Shown piece by piece: positions 33,105-45,683 of a stretch of 64,000 bases of DNA (position 1 is its first letter; every line of letters starts with the position of its first letter). Source of the stretch: Mycolicibacterium sp. (GTDB lineage Bacteria > Actinomycetota > Actinomycetes > Mycobacteriales > Mycobacteriaceae); assembly GCA_020637165.1 (NCBI GenBank), contig JACJWN010000003.1, positions 248,001-312,000 of the forward strand, written 5' to 3'. The notes under the pieces are model-generated. The model had not been told where the DNA came from. It was given only the letters and a program-made list of their open reading frames with translations, and did no database searches. Both the position numbers and the translations under genes were made by a program.

Positions 33105-33420
33105 TGCCGACCGACAAAGGCGCCCACGCCGGGGCGAGGGGTGAGCGCCCTGGTGGCCGGCATGGTCGCCGCCGCGGGCAGCATCGCCGACATGGCCCTG
33201 TTGCGCCACGGGGCGATCGGTACGGTCTTCGCCCGCCCGTACGCCCGTCGACGCTGGGATCGTTTCTGCGGGCGTTCACCTCCGGCCATGTCCGCCAACT
33301 CGACGCCGTGGCCACCCGGCTGCTGGAAGGGCTGCACGAACACAGCCCGCTGCTGCCCGGGATCGACAACCCGGTGATGGTCGATCTCGACGACACCATC
33401 CAGGCTAAGCCAGGATGCAC
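33075..33420 (+). pseudogene. Broken IS1380-family transposase (N-terminal fragment)
   Basis: In the first frame the product reads GVSALVAGMVAAAGSIADMA and LLRHGAIGTVFARPYA; near 33245 a one-base deletion moves the homology to the next frame, which continues STLGSFLRAFTSGHVRQLDA and PLLPGIDNPVMVDLDDTIQ. This order is the N-terminal part of IS1380-type DDE transposases, the VDLDDTI stretch containing catalytic-domain acidic residues. Homology stops at about 33400, and the remaining two thirds of the gene are absent. The element cannot move itself. The flanking 32884-33456 interval contains no other gene. Confidence 0.75.
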
Positions 33421-33456
33421 ACCGAGGTGGTCTGGTCGAGCTGGCTGGGTGGGGTT

Positions 33457-35400
<1,944 letters not shown>

Positions 35401-35548
35401 GCGACTCCGTTCGACGACGACATCGCGGTCGAATGTACCGCGCGGGATTTGCTGCGAGCGTCCCGGTCGATGCCCGGGTGCGAGCTCAGCGGGCTAGCGT
35501 GTTGCGGAGGGACGGGCCAGAGGCGAAGGATCCCGGAGGGAGTTGACC

Positions 35549-36817
35549 ATGAGCGCCGACAGTGGCCGCGTGCTGATCAAGAACGTCGACATCTTCGACG
35601 GGCTCCACGACCGGCTCACGCCGGGCCATGTCCTGCTGGAAGGCCGGACGATCGCCGCCGTTGAGGCCTCCCCGATCTCCGAATCCCGCGCTTCGGGGGT
35701 AATCGACGGCGCCGGAAGGGTCCTCATGCCCGGCATGATCGACGCCCACGCCCATCTGGTCGGCATGGCCAACACCATGGTCGACCTAATGCTGGCGACA
35801 CAGACCCAACTCGCCGCGGCCACCCTGGCACGGGCCAAGGACACTCTGCTACGCGGATTCACCACGGTCCGCGACATGGGGGGCGACACCGTCGGCATCA
35901 AGAAGGTCATCGATACCGAACCGGCGCTCGGTCCCCGCATCTACCCCAGCCAGGCCGCGATCTCGCAGACCGCCGGACACGGCGACTTCGGCTTCGTCTA
36001 CGAACGTCCGACGGCCCTGGGCGGCAGTGAATCGCGCGCCGAGACGATCGGCTTCATGCGGGTGGCCGACGGCCCCGACCGGGTTCTGGCGGCGGTGCGC
36101 GAGCAACTGAAACTCGGCGCCTCCCAGATCAAGCTGATGGCCGGCGGCGGCGCCGCCTCCCTGTACGACCCGCTGTCCACGGTTCAATTCACTTCCACGG
36201 AACTGCGGGCCGCGGTGCAGGCCGCCACCGACTACGGCACCTATGTGGCCACGCACGTCTACAACGTGCCCGGCATCCGGCGCGCCGTCGAGGCGGGCGT
36301 GAAGTCCATCGAGCACGGCCATCTGGCCGATGAGCCCACCATCGCACTGCTGGCCGAACGCGAGGTGTGGTTGTCGATGCAGCCGTTCGCCGAGCACGAC
36401 CACAGTTTTCTCAGTGCTGACAGCGCGGCCAAGAATCGGCAGATCTGCGCGGCGACGGCGCAGGTCTACCAGTGGGCAAAGCACCACGGTGTGAAGTTGG
36501 GGTGGGGAACCGACCTGCTCTTCGCGCCGGAACATAATGGTCTGCAGAGCGCGATGGTCGCCCGGCTCGGCGAATACTTCACCAACGTCGAGGCTTTGAA
36601 GATGGTGACGTCGGGCAACGCCGAGTTACTGCGCATGGCCGGCGAGCGTGACCCGTACCGTTCCACGCGATTGGGTCAGATCACCGTCGGTGCGTGGGCC
36701 GACGTGGTGCTGGTCAACGGGGATCCCACTGCGGATCTGGGAATCCTCGCCGATGCCGGCACCGGAATCGCCGCCGTCGTCAAGGACGGAGTGGTTGTCA
36801 AGAACACCCTCGGCTGA
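35549..36817 (+). CDS. Metal-dependent amidohydrolase
   Basis: A 422-residue amidohydrolase-superfamily enzyme with a binuclear metal centre. Ligands in order: HxH in MPGMIDAHAHLVG (about 65-77), the bridging Lys in QIKLMAGGGAAS (about 191-202), His in YVATHVYNVPG (about 233-243), His in SIEHGHL (about 255-261) and Asp in LGWGTDLLFAPEHNG (about 316-330). The set fits the imidazolonepropionase / Xaa-Pro-dipeptidase-like branch, whose members hydrolyse dipeptides, lactams or organophosphates. ATG 35549 lies 8 bases after GGAGGG; a TTG at 35543 is in frame. It is divergent from htpG. Confidence 0.87.
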   Translation: MSADSGRVLIKNVDIFDGLHDRLTPGHVLLEGRTIAAVEASPISESRASGVIDGAGRVLMPGMIDAHAHLVGMANTMVDLMLATQTQLAAATLARAKDTLLRGFTTVRDMGGDTVGIKKVIDTEPALGPRIYPSQAAISQTAGHGDFGFVYERPTALGGSESRAETIGFMRVADGPDRVLAAVREQLKLGASQIKLMAGGGAASLYDPLSTVQFTSTELRAAVQAATDYGTYVATHVYNVPGIRRAVEAGVKSIEHGHLADEPTIALLAEREVWLSMQPFAEHDHSFLSADSAAKNRQICAATAQVYQWAKHHGVKLGWGTDLLFAPEHNGLQSAMVARLGEYFTNVEALKMVTSGNAELLRMAGERDPYRSTRLGQITVGAWADVVLVNGDPTADLGILADAGTGIAAVVKDGVVVKNTLG

Positions 36818-36858
36818 GACCGCGGCCAACCGCCCTGGTGGGGCGTTAGGATTTCGCC

Positions 36859-37674
36859 GTGACACTCAGGGTCGCCGAGATGCTGGCAATCGGAGTCATC
36901 GTCGTCCTCGTCGGGGCCGCACTGGTCTATTTGTTCGGATCCTTCCTGTTGATGGCCCGCTACGTGACACCCCGGCCTGGCCAGCATGCCGTAGCGGCGA
37001 TGTCGCGTGAGTTGTACTACGTGCTGATCACCCAGCCGCTGATCCCGATCTACTACGTCATCGGGCGACGACTGGGTCGTGGCGACGGAATCCCTGTGAT
37101 CTTCATCCACGGCTACTTCCAGAATCGGGCCGACTTCGTCTGGATGGCCAGACAGTTGCGCAAGTCTGCGAAGGGGCCGCTGTACGGCTTCAACTATCCG
37201 TGGTTCGACTCCGTCGATCGCAACGTGCCCCGACTGGCGCGATTCGTCGACCGTGTGTGCACCGAGACCGGTTGCGAGCGCGTGAGCCTCGTCGCGCACT
37301 CGCTCGGCGGACTGGTGTCGCTGGAGTACGCGCACTCCCCCACCGGCCAGGGCAAGGTCGCCCACTGTGTCACCATCGGCACGCCTCACGCCGGGGTTAA
37401 GTGGCGCGGCCCGATCCTCGGCAAGGTGGGCAAGGAATTGCGCGAGGGCCAGTTTCACGAGGAGCGCAGGGAGCGCGCCGTGATCTCTCCAACCCTGAGC
37501 GTCTACTCCACCCACGACAACATCGTGCACCCGCCGTCGACCTGTGAACTGGCCTCCCGGGGCGGCAATGACGTGGCGATCGAGGGCCTCGGGCACCTGT
37601 CCCTGCTCTACTCTCGTGAGGTCACCCAGGTTCTCATCGAATTCATGGACCGCGACGAGGCGGCCTGCGGCTGA
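36859..37674 (+). CDS. Membrane-anchored alpha/beta-hydrolase (lipase/esterase)
   Basis: A 271-residue serine hydrolase. Residues 7-33 are an N-terminal membrane helix (MLAIGVIVVLVGAALVYLFG). The hydrolase core has the oxyanion-hole HGYFQNRADF (about 81-90), the nucleophile elbow VAHSLGGLVSLEYA (Ser about 151), an Asp in YSTHDNIV (about 220) and a His in GLGHLSLLYS (about 246). It resembles EstA/PGAP1-type lipases, acting on acylglycerols or other envelope lipids at the outer face of the membrane. Start GTG 36859. Confidence 0.82.
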   Translation: MTLRVAEMLAIGVIVVLVGAALVYLFGSFLLMARYVTPRPGQHAVAAMSRELYYVLITQPLIPIYYVIGRRLGRGDGIPVIFIHGYFQNRADFVWMARQLRKSAKGPLYGFNYPWFDSVDRNVPRLARFVDRVCTETGCERVSLVAHSLGGLVSLEYAHSPTGQGKVAHCVTIGTPHAGVKWRGPILGKVGKELREGQFHEERRERAVISPTLSVYSTHDNIVHPPSTCELASRGGNDVAIEGLGHLSLLYSREVTQVLIEFMDRDEAACG

Positions 37675-37724
37675 GCCGACGGCCCGGCGCCCGGTTTGAC
37701 GAGTTTGGCAAACTGACAGGCGTG

Positions 37725-38615
37725 ATGTCGCGTATCGCGGGTCTGTTCACCGCACTTGTCATCCTCGGGGGCGCTGCTAGCGCGCCCGTCTCAGCCGACG
37801 CGCCGGACCCGCCGGGGACGCTGACCTTCGGCGGACTGCAGCGCAACTACGTGCTGCACGTCCCGCCCGGACCGCCGGCTGGCCTGGTGATCAACCTGCA
37901 CGGGGCCGGCATGAGTGGACAAGATCAGGCAGCTGTGACCGGCTACGACGCTGTTGGCGACCGCTACGGCTTCGTCGTTGCCTACCCCAACGGTATCGAC
38001 GCCAGCTGGGCCGACGGCCGCGGTGCCTCGGTGCCCGACCGGCAGGGCGTCGACGACGTGGGCTTCCTGGGCACGCTCATCGAACGCCTCGCCCGCGACT
38101 TCGCCATCCCGCCCGGGCGCGTTTTCGTCACGGGAATGTCCGCGGGTGCCTTCATGGCCAATCGGCTGGTCTGCGAGCGCGCCGACCTGGTCTCGGCCCT
38201 GGCACCGGTAGCCGGCACCCTCGGCGCGGGCCTGGGGTGCGCCCCGTCGAAACCGGTGTCGGTGATGGCCGTGCACGGCACCGCCGACCCGGTGGTGCCC
38301 TACAACGGCGGTCCCATGGTCGGCCGCGGGGGCGCCAGCGAAATCCTCTCGGCACCGGCCCTGGCGGAGCGCTGGCGCGAGGTGAATCGCTGCCCAGGAC
38401 CGCTGCTCGACGATCCACCGGCCGGCGAGATCCAAGAGATGACCGCGGCCGGATGCGCGGACGGCACCGAGGTGGTCCTGGTACGGATCAACGGCGGCGG
38501 CCACACCTGGCCGGCCGGTCGCTTCTCACTGCCGGCCAACATCGTCGGGCCGACGACGTATGCCGTGGACGCCTCGCAGGCCAGCGGCGCGTTCTTCGCC
38601 GCCCAGCCAGCCTGA
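37725..38615 (+). CDS. LpqC-like esterase / PHB depolymerase-family protein, secreted
   Basis: A 296-residue exported esterase of the polyhydroxybutyrate-depolymerase / feruloyl-esterase-like group. The signal peptide ends near SAPVSADAP (about 26). Core motifs: LVINLHGAGMSGQDQA (about 55-70), the nucleophile in FVTGMSAGAFMANRL (Ser about 146), Asp in VHGTADPVVPY (about 187) and His in INGGGHTWPAG (about 263). M. tuberculosis LpqC is a related lipoprotein, but no lipobox Cys is visible here. ATG 37725 is chosen; the GTG one codon earlier is an alternative. It lies 50 bases after the lipase. Confidence 0.82.
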   Translation: MSRIAGLFTALVILGGAASAPVSADAPDPPGTLTFGGLQRNYVLHVPPGPPAGLVINLHGAGMSGQDQAAVTGYDAVGDRYGFVVAYPNGIDASWADGRGASVPDRQGVDDVGFLGTLIERLARDFAIPPGRVFVTGMSAGAFMANRLVCERADLVSALAPVAGTLGAGLGCAPSKPVSVMAVHGTADPVVPYNGGPMVGRGGASEILSAPALAERWREVNRCPGPLLDDPPAGEIQEMTAAGCADGTEVVLVRINGGGHTWPAGRFSLPANIVGPTTYAVDASQASGAFFAAQPA

Positions 38616-38659
38616 TCGAGGCTGTCGTCCCGCGCCGACTCCCCGTCGAGTGAGAGACA

Positions 38660-38690
38660 ACGCAGACCCGCAATCGAACATCGTCTGCGT
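38660..38690. terminator. Hairpin between convergent genes
   Basis: ACGCAGAC at 38660-38667 pairs perfectly with GTCTGCGT at 38683-38690 around a 15-base loop, placed between the convergent stops at 38615 and 38701. No U-tract follows. A bidirectional terminator is likely. Confidence 0.45.
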
Positions 38691-38700
38691 GACTCCTCAA

Positions 38701-39249
38701 TCAGGGTCCGGGCGCAATCCCTGCAGTTGCCGGATCGAAGTGGATCGAGAAGCTTTTCTCAACAGTGGGCGCATCGGACTTCGGCTGGCCGGGTCGGCGC
38801 TCCAGGAAGCGGTAGACGAAATGGCCGTCGGAAAACGCGATCCCCTGCGGTTCGATGCGGTCACCGAGAGGGACGGCATTGGTGGCCCGGTACCCGCCAT
38901 CGTCGGCGACCGCAACGACGGCGTAGTAGAAGGTCCCGCTTCCGCCCGGATCGTTGCGGATCAGTAGGGCCTCGTCAGGTTTCCCGTCACTGTTGACGTC
39001 TCCGGCGACCGGTTCGCCCACGATCCCGGCGGTGTTCTTGGCGGCTGATCCGGGTGCCGCCTCCATTTCCGCAGCACCGTCGGAAAGCGCGAACGTCTGG
39101 CCGTCGATGGTCAGCGTGAGGTTCTTCACCGCTGCGTCGGCCGTCGATTCGTGGTGGCGCCCGCTGTCCTGGGCGGCGCGCATCGCGGCGAACAACAGGC
39201 CCAGGGAAGCTATCGCCACGATGAGCCCGATCAACATCGGCTTCTTCAT
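38701..39249 (-). CDS. Membrane-anchored protein with EF-hand/dockerin-type loop
   Basis: A 182-residue protein. Residues 5-27 form a membrane anchor or uncleaved signal (LIGLIVAIASLGLLFAAM). The outer part contains GEPVAGDVNSDGKPDEALLI (about 78-97), a D-x-N-x-D-G-x-x-D-E pattern typical of calcium-binding dockerin/EF-hand-like loops, followed by a beta-rich FYYAVVAVADDGGY and a C-terminal RFLERRPGQ. No enzymatic motif is seen. It might be a calcium-stabilised envelope protein. Function unknown; related hypothetical proteins occur in Gram-negative bacteria. Confidence 0.65.
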   Translation of the reverse strand: MKKPMLIGLIVAIASLGLLFAAMRAAQDSGRHHESTADAAVKNLTLTIDGQTFALSDGAAEMEAAPGSAAKNTAGIVGEPVAGDVNSDGKPDEALLIRNDPGGSGTFYYAVVAVADDGGYRATNAVPLGDRIEPQGIAFSDGHFVYRFLERRPGQPKSDAPTVEKSFSIHFDPATAGIAPGP

Positions 39250-39290
39250 ATCGGTGCTTTACGTGCGAGGCCGCAAATGGGAGGTCACTC

Positions 39291-40325
39291 TCATGTGAGC
39301 TTGAGGTAGTACGAGACGGTCCGCGGTGCCACCTCATTGCCCCCGAACCACCCACTGACCCGGGCTGCGGTCCACACGTTGGGAACCAAGCCTTCCGGGT
39401 AGGGCTTGAAGACCGTCTTGTCACGGTAGGTCAGCGTCACCCCGGTGTAGTCGACGAGGAACTCGAAGGTCTCGTCAGCGGGAACGGAGATCACCTCAGC
39501 GGGATTCTTCGGCAGGATCCGCACCTTGTCGACGTTGTAGAACGGGGCGATCTCGAACTCCTGCGAGACCAGGTTGTACCGCCACCCCACCATCGCCGAG
39601 TCGCGGTCGGGTTCCAGCGGGGTGAAGGCGATCCCGGTGAACTTGTTCCAATCGTGCTGGTCTTCGTCCTTCAGGTCGTACACGGTGTTGGCGGTGAAGG
39701 TGCCGGTACCTTTCACCTGCTGGACGAAGAAGCCAAAGCTGTTCGGGATGGCGAAGTGGGTGCCCTTGTAGATGGTGATCAGCCGACCGCGGGGATCACA
39801 GGGGAACAGACCGCCAAGGAACCTCGCGATCGGGCCCGGCTCCGAAGTGGAAGCCGCCGGGGTGGACGGCACGGGGTTGGGTAGCACGGGGTTGGACAGC
39901 ACGGGGACCGACGACACAGCACTGAAGCCCGTCCGGGCGGCTCGGCGCGGCCGGGCGTCCCGACGAGTGGGCTGAACCGCGGCCACCTCCGCCACCGGTT
40001 CCAGCGACGCCGGAACCTGCAAATCGGCGGCGCTCGCTCTGGGCGCCGCAGCGGACGGCCGAGCGGCCGCGGCTGGGCGCGGCACCGATCGAGAAGATGC
40101 AGGGGACACTGGGCGGGCGGTCAACTTCACGGACCGGTCGCTGGCCGGACCGGCTGCCGAACGGCGTGGAGACGAGGCTGAGTCGGCGGTTCGCGACGAG
40201 GAGTCCGTCGGCTCGGCCGAGGCCGGCGCAGCCGTTGCGAACCCGATCAGGGCTCCCGCTCCCGCTGTGGCGGCCACAACACCCGCACGCCCCACGAACA
40301 CCGCTACGCCCATGGCTCGGAGCAT
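39291..40325 (-). CDS. Secreted protein with low-complexity N-part and C-terminal beta-domain, function unknown
   Basis: A 344-residue exported protein. The signal peptide ends at ATAAPASAEP (about 37). Residues 38-160 are Ser/Ala/Pro/Arg-rich and disordered. From about 165 a compact domain follows: PCDPRGRLITIYKGTHFAIP, SFGFFVQQVKGTGTFTANTV, MVGWRYNLVSQEFEIAPFYN and a C-terminal SGWFGGNEVAPRTVSYYLKL. The alternation of aromatic residues and the closing Trp-Phe-Gly-Gly look like a beta-sandwich of the lectin kind, but I recognise no family. The layout (signal, low-complexity linker, domain) matches the GH16 proteins of this window. Starts at 40325 or 40313 are both possible. Confidence 0.6.
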   Translation of the reverse strand: MLRAMGVAVFVGRAGVVAATAGAGALIGFATAAPASAEPTDSSSRTADSASSPRRSAAGPASDRSVKLTARPVSPASSRSVPRPAAAARPSAAAPRASAADLQVPASLEPVAEVAAVQPTRRDARPRRAARTGFSAVSSVPVLSNPVLPNPVPSTPAASTSEPGPIARFLGGLFPCDPRGRLITIYKGTHFAIPNSFGFFVQQVKGTGTFTANTVYDLKDEDQHDWNKFTGIAFTPLEPDRDSAMVGWRYNLVSQEFEIAPFYNVDKVRILPKNPAEVISVPADETFEFLVDYTGVTLTYRDKTVFKPYPEGLVPNVWTAARVSGWFGGNEVAPRTVSYYLKLT

Positions 40326-40415
40326 AGTCACTGGTGCGCCGGGCACCGGGATTTGTTCTGCTGACGCTGGCGGGGTAGTTTCATGCGCGCCCGAATCGCC
40401 CCTGGAGAGCGGATG

Positions 40416-40679
40416 ATGCGCACTCACCACCGGACTCGCCGTCTTTCGGCGCACGCCCACCGCGGCCCGCGCTCACACCGGGTGCTGCCCGCTGTCGCCG
40501 GCCAGTGCTTCGAAATCGAGATCGGCCAGGAAATCGGCGGTTGGACTATCCGGATCCCGGAGATCAGTGACAGCACCTGGGCGCCCACCCGCGCTGCGGT
40601 CGAACTGGCCGCCCGCCAGTGCATCGCAGGCCGGACCGGGATTCCCCTCGGCTATATCTCGGTCTGGGTTCGCGACTGA
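40416..40679 (+). CDS. Small conserved protein with HicB-like fold signature
   Basis: An 87-residue protein. After a basic, His/Arg-rich N-terminus, residues about 30-87 read FEIEIGQEIGGWTIRIPEIS, DSTWAPTRAAVELAARQCIA and ISVWVRD. The pattern (beta strand with G-W-x-[IV]-x-[IV]-P-E, then an Ala-rich helix) is that of the HicB N-terminal half-domain, but no HicA toxin is adjacent and the HicB DNA-binding domain is missing. Similar orphan proteins are frequent in mycobacteria. ATG 40416 is 6 bases after GGAGAG; ATG 40413 is an alternative. Its stop abuts the uvrA stop on the other strand. Confidence 0.65.
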   Translation: MRTHHRTRRLSAHAHRGPRSHRVLPAVAGQCFEIEIGQEIGGWTIRIPEISDSTWAPTRAAVELAARQCIAGRTGIPLGYISVWVRD

Positions 40680-43577
<2,898 letters not shown>

Positions 43578-43639
43578 GTGACCATGCTATGTGCCTGCTA
43601 CGACAGCAGTACGGTGGGCGTCATGACAGGGATTTCAGA

Positions 43640-44317
43640 ATGACAGGGGTCGAAGACACCTACACCGGTCACGTCGAGTCCCGGACGGCCGCACGGCGCT
43701 CGCTGCCGGGAGTCAGCATCATCAAGGCCTCGGTGGGGCCGATGGACAACAACGCCTACCTGGTCACCTGCGCGACAACCGGCGAGTCTTTGCTGATCGA
43801 CGCCGCCAACGACCCAGACCTGCTGGTGCGAATGGTCGAAGAACACGCCCCCAAACTGGCAATGATCCTCACCACCCATCAACACATGGATCACTGGCAG
43901 GCGCTGGCGGCGGTGGCCGGTGCGACCGGCGCCCCGACCGCCGCCCACGAACTGGACGCCGAACCGCTGCCCGTCACCCCCGACCGGCTGCTAACCGGAG
44001 GCGAGGTGATCGAGATCGGTGAGCTGACCTTCGACGTCATCCACCTGCGCGGTCACACCCCCGGATCAGTGGCGCTGGCGCTGCGGCCCGCCGGCGGGCG
44101 AACGGCGGTGCAGCTGTTCACCGGCGACTGCCTGTTCCCCGGCGGCCCTGGGCGGACAACAACACCGGAGGAGTTCCAGTCCCTCATGGACGACCTGGAA
44201 AGCCGGGTTTTCGGGGTCTACGGCGACGACACCGTCGTCTATCCCGGCCACGGTGACGACACCACCATCGGCGAGGAGAGACCCCGGCTGGCGGAGTGGC
44301 GCGAGCGCGGGTGGTGA
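43640..44317 (+). CDS. Metallo-beta-lactamase-fold hydrolase (Rv1637c-like)
   Basis: A 225-residue glyoxalase-II-like hydrolase. The metal-binding signature is TTHQHMDHWQAL (HxHxDH, about 76-87), with further ligands in RGHTPGSVAL (about 138-147), FTGDCLFPGGPGRTTTP (about 159-175) and VYPGHGDDTTIGEE (about 202-215). By position, divergent from uvrA, it is the counterpart of M. tuberculosis Rv1637c. Family members hydrolyse thioesters such as S-lactoylglutathione; a mycothiol-linked substrate is possible. ATG 43640 is selected; a frame start at 43589 exists but lies too close to uvrA. Confidence 0.88.
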   Translation: MTGVEDTYTGHVESRTAARRSLPGVSIIKASVGPMDNNAYLVTCATTGESLLIDAANDPDLLVRMVEEHAPKLAMILTTHQHMDHWQALAAVAGATGAPTAAHELDAEPLPVTPDRLLTGGEVIEIGELTFDVIHLRGHTPGSVALALRPAGGRTAVQLFTGDCLFPGGPGRTTTPEEFQSLMDDLESRVFGVYGDDTVVYPGHGDDTTIGEERPRLAEWRERGW

Positions 44318-44325
44318 GAGGCGTG

Positions 44326-45009
44326 TCAGCCGGACACCGCATCCACGCCCTTCAGCCAGCGGTCCACGCCCCAAATCGGGTGCCCATGAGTCGAGATGAT
44401 CAACGTCGGTTCGAGGTCAGCAAGGCGCCGACGTGAATCGATGGCCGCCGCGTGATCGTAGTCGAGCATGCCTGGAAGTCTCAGCCAGCGGGGATGGTCG
44501 GGGTCCTTCGACAGGTTGATGGGTCCATCGCCCACGATCAGGGTCTTGTCTGATTCCCGCCAGAACGCAATTAGCCCGGGACTGTGACCGGCCTGCAGGA
44601 CAACCTTGAAGCCGCCGACGAAGTCGCCCTCTTGTAGCCGTCGATTTACCGGGCGACGTGCGTGCCCGAGCGGGGCGATCAAAATCCGAGCAGCGGCACC
44701 CGAGTGCGAAGCAATGTCCCCGTGCTCAAACGCGTCAGCCTCAACTGCGCTCATTGCCAATGGCGCATCCGTGTGTTGACACAACCAGGCTGTCGAGCCG
44801 ACGTGATCGCCGTGCGCGTGCGTCACGACGTGTTCAGCAACGCCACGACCGTCCAGGAACCGGGCCAGACGCCGCCGCGACCACGGAAATCCAGCATCGA
44901 CGACGACATCGCCGTCCGCCCCGTCGATCACGACGGTGTTGAACAGCCAGCCGGGAAACAGCGGGCCCGTATGAATACCGTCGGTTATTGTCCGGAGTCG
45001 GGTGGACAT
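44326..45009 (-). CDS. Metallo-beta-lactamase-fold hydrolase
   Basis: A 227-residue second MBL-fold protein, unrelated in detail to its neighbour. Metal motif VVTHAHGDHVGSTAW (about 61-75), His in LQAGHSPGLIAFW (about 137-149), Asp in LIVGDGPINL (about 156-165) and a C-terminal His in IISTHGHPIWG (about 206-216) complete the binuclear site. It is similar to quinoprotein-type or lactonase-type MBL enzymes; substrate unknown. The frame starts at 45021 with TTG but the ATG at 45009 (MSTRLRTITDGIHTGP) is more likely. It converges with the first MBL gene. Confidence 0.82.
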   Translation of the reverse strand: MSTRLRTITDGIHTGPLFPGWLFNTVVIDGADGDVVVDAGFPWSRRRLARFLDGRGVAEHVVTHAHGDHVGSTAWLCQHTDAPLAMSAVEADAFEHGDIASHSGAAARILIAPLGHARRPVNRRLQEGDFVGGFKVVLQAGHSPGLIAFWRESDKTLIVGDGPINLSKDPDHPRWLRLPGMLDYDHAAAIDSRRRLADLEPTLIISTHGHPIWGVDRWLKGVDAVSG

Positions 45010-45067
45010 CTGATTACCCAATCACAAACCGCCCCGGGCATGACGCGGTGCGGAAGAACACCCGCCG

Positions 45068-45238
45068 ATGAGTGGCGATCCCGTGTCGACGGATGGGATC
45101 GGAAAGACTTGGGAGCCCGGGACATTCGAGCGACTACTCGGCGACGTGACCAGCCGGCTGTTCGAGGTCGACGGCGATGACACCACGCTGGGCGAAGAGC
45201 GCCCGCAGCTGGCGCAGTGGCGGGAGCGAGGCTGGTAG
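45068..45238 (+). pseudogene. Duplicated 3' tail of the Rv1637c-like MBL gene
   Basis: A 56-codon frame reads TFERLLGDVTSRLFEVDGDD and then TTLGEERPQLAQWRERGW before its stop. The intact MBL gene 750 bases upstream ends EEFQSLMDDLESRVFGVYGD ... DDTTIGEERPRLAEWRERGW. The tail therefore is a copy of the C-terminus with an internal loss of about 10 residues (the PGHGD metal ligand region). An ATG at 45068 allows translation in principle, but no catalytic residue remains, so it is a fragment. It directly precedes the ArsR gene. Confidence 0.75.
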
Positions 45239-45255
45239 CCGAACATTGGTCTAGC

Positions 45256-45275
45256 ATCTGCGTATGAACGCAGAT
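45256..45275. promoter_or_regulatory. Perfect 8-4-8 inverted repeat around the arsR start codon
   Basis: ATCTGCGT (45256-45263) and ACGCAGAT (45268-45275) flank ATGA, which contains the regulator's ATG. ArsR/SmtB repressors bind inverted repeats near their own promoters, so this is a good operator candidate for the metal-efflux pair. In RNA the same bases could form a hairpin hiding the start codon. Confidence 0.55.
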
Positions 45276-45683
45276 AGTGGGTCATGTGGCCGTCGACTGC
45301 CCGCCGACCAGGTTGACCTGGTGGTCGAGGTTTTCCGCATGCTGGCCGATGCCACCCGCGTCCAGATTCTCTGGGCACTGGTCCGCCGGGAGATGTCGGT
45401 CGGCGACCTGGCCGAACACGTCGGGAAGCCCGCCCCCAGCGTGTCCCAGCATCTGGCCAAGCTCCGGATGGCCCGACTGGTCCAGACCCGCCGGCACGGC
45501 ACCAGCATCTTCTACAGTCTGGCCAATGACCACGTCAGGCAACTGGTCACCGATGCGGTCTTCAACGCCGAACATGCCGGACCCGGCGTGCCCGGTCACC
45601 ACCGCGACAGTGCCGACCTGAAACTGCTGCATACCGAAGCGACTCCCGCCGCACCGTCGCGACGAAGCGGAGGGCGCTCGTGA
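45264..45683 (+). CDS. ArsR/SmtB-family metal-responsive repressor
   Basis: A 139-residue winged-helix repressor. FRMLADATRVQILWALVRREMSVGDLAEHVG (about 24-54) and PSVSQHLAKLRMARLVQTRRHGTSIFYSL (about 57-86) are the DNA-binding core. Potential metal ligands are Cys8 in SGSCGRR, Asp/His of the last helix (NDHVRQLVTDAVFNAEH, about 88-104) and His near the C-terminus (GHHRDSADLKLLH), a set seen in NmtR/SmtB-like sensors of Zn, Ni or Co. It should repress itself and the CDF exporter; the overlap with that gene is four bases (GTGA). Confidence 0.87.
   Translation: MNADSGSCGRRLPADQVDLVVEVFRMLADATRVQILWALVRREMSVGDLAEHVGKPAPSVSQHLAKLRMARLVQTRRHGTSIFYSLANDHVRQLVTDAVFNAEHAGPGVPGHHRDSADLKLLHTEATPAAPSRRSGGRS

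Noticed and set aside
31961..33420. Considered as an intact composite transposon
   Set aside because: Both ends are diverged and in the same orientation, the only transposase is frameshifted and truncated, and no right-hand ends or target duplications are visible.
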